Assembly (NCBI GenBank): GCA_001780775.1
Contig: MFIO01000007.1
Coordinates: forward strand, 1 to 39,489
DNA from: Candidatus Giovannonibacteria bacterium RIFCSPLOWO2_12_FULL_43_11c
GTDB lineage: Bacteria > Patescibacteriota > Minisyncoccia > JACPKW01 > UBA11713
Length of the DNA stretch: 39,489 nt
Direction of reading: 5' to 3'
The position numbers and the translations under genes are program-made. Below the pieces are notes generated by a model. It was not told the origin of the DNA. It saw nothing but the letters and a program-made list of their open reading frames with translations, and did not search any database. Shown here piece by piece: positions 39,424 to 39,489 of the stretch (its first letter is position 1; the number at the start of each line of letters is the position of its first letter).

Positions 39424-39470
39424 AGCATACTCCAGATAGATATTTTTGTCAAGCCAAATTTGTATACAAA
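39424..39470 (-). promoter_or_regulatory. Subtilase promoter with upstream palindrome
   Basis: On the reverse strand: TTGACA (39447-39452), 17-nt spacer, TATGCT (39424-39429), ending 8 nt before the ATG. A perfect 12-bp palindrome TTTGTATACAAA (39459-39470) lies just upstream of the -35, a possible regulator site. Confidence 0.65.
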
Positions 39471-39489
39471 AAACCCCACAAAATATGGA

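Noticed and set aside
1-39489. TGA recoding as glycine (Gracilibacteria/SR1-type code)
   Set aside because: TGA ends many genes here, several in ATGA overlaps with the next start, and conserved proteins show no in-frame TGA.

Overview
The window reads as a piece of a small-genome bacterial chromosome, most likely from the Candidate Phyla Radiation (Parcubacteria/OD1-like). That assignment is inference. It rests on very tight gene packing with 1-40 bp overlaps, many apparently leaderless genes, a PaaX-like regulator with a Cas2-like fold, an O-antigen-ligase-like protein with a TPR tail, and hpf sitting next to secA. TGA is used as an ordinary stop, for example in several ATGA stop/start overlaps, so this is not a lineage that recodes TGA.

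Region 1 (1-30435) is a large surface-glycan locus. After a stand-alone GalT/HIT-type gene (167-991) come a sugar C-methyltransferase, an RmlC-like epimerase and a sugar-1-phosphate nucleotidyltransferase. A reverse-strand NUDIX gene separates these from an SDR-hddA-hddC operon (heptose kinase and nucleotidyltransferase), which runs into a convergent Gfo/Idh oxidoreductase-cupin pair. A YdcF-like gene (8590-9249) is followed by gmhB, a ThDP enzyme, an aminotransferase, a second C-methyltransferase-like protein and a GT2, and then a convergent methyltransferase. The last part is a nonulosonate (sialic/legionaminic-type) block: a GT-B-like transferase, neuC, an unrelated unknown gene, neuA copy 1, Gfo/Idh oxidoreductase, D-2-hydroxyacid dehydrogenase, a second ThDP enzyme, neuA copy 2, a DMT transporter, neuB and a paralogous GT-B-like transferase. 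It ends with a polymerase/ligase-like membrane protein and an initiating sugar-phosphate transferase. Together these can make activated heptose-type and CMP-nonulosonate-type sugars, start chains on a lipid carrier, extend them and ligate or polymerise them.

Region 2 (30436-34702) holds a short candidate sRNA, hpf with a strongly folded leader, two small ORFs ending in a terminator, secA, and a convergent PaaX/Cas2-like gene. A decayed second copy of the secA 3' end lies beyond that gene. Region 3 (34703-37597) is a run of small nucleotide and metabolite genes (47-aa basic protein, HIT, HD hydrolase, cupin, MutT/MTH1-like NUDIX, YwbE) plus a small unknown gene behind an attenuator-like leader. 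Region 4 (37598-39489) has a membrane-anchored FKBP and a secreted subtilase.

Two expression styles are visible. Most operon-leading genes have a -10 box 6-9 nt before the ATG and no Shine-Dalgarno. A minority (167, 8590, 17980, 31167, 37597 reverse) have 5' leaders with strong Shine-Dalgarno sequences, and nearly all clear intrinsic terminators in the window follow these genes or short RNAs. No tRNA, rRNA, CRISPR array, IS element or replication origin was recognised. No stretch over 300 bases lacks a gene; the longest gaps (30436-30655 and 37598-37827) are filled by regulatory or RNA-like structure described below.
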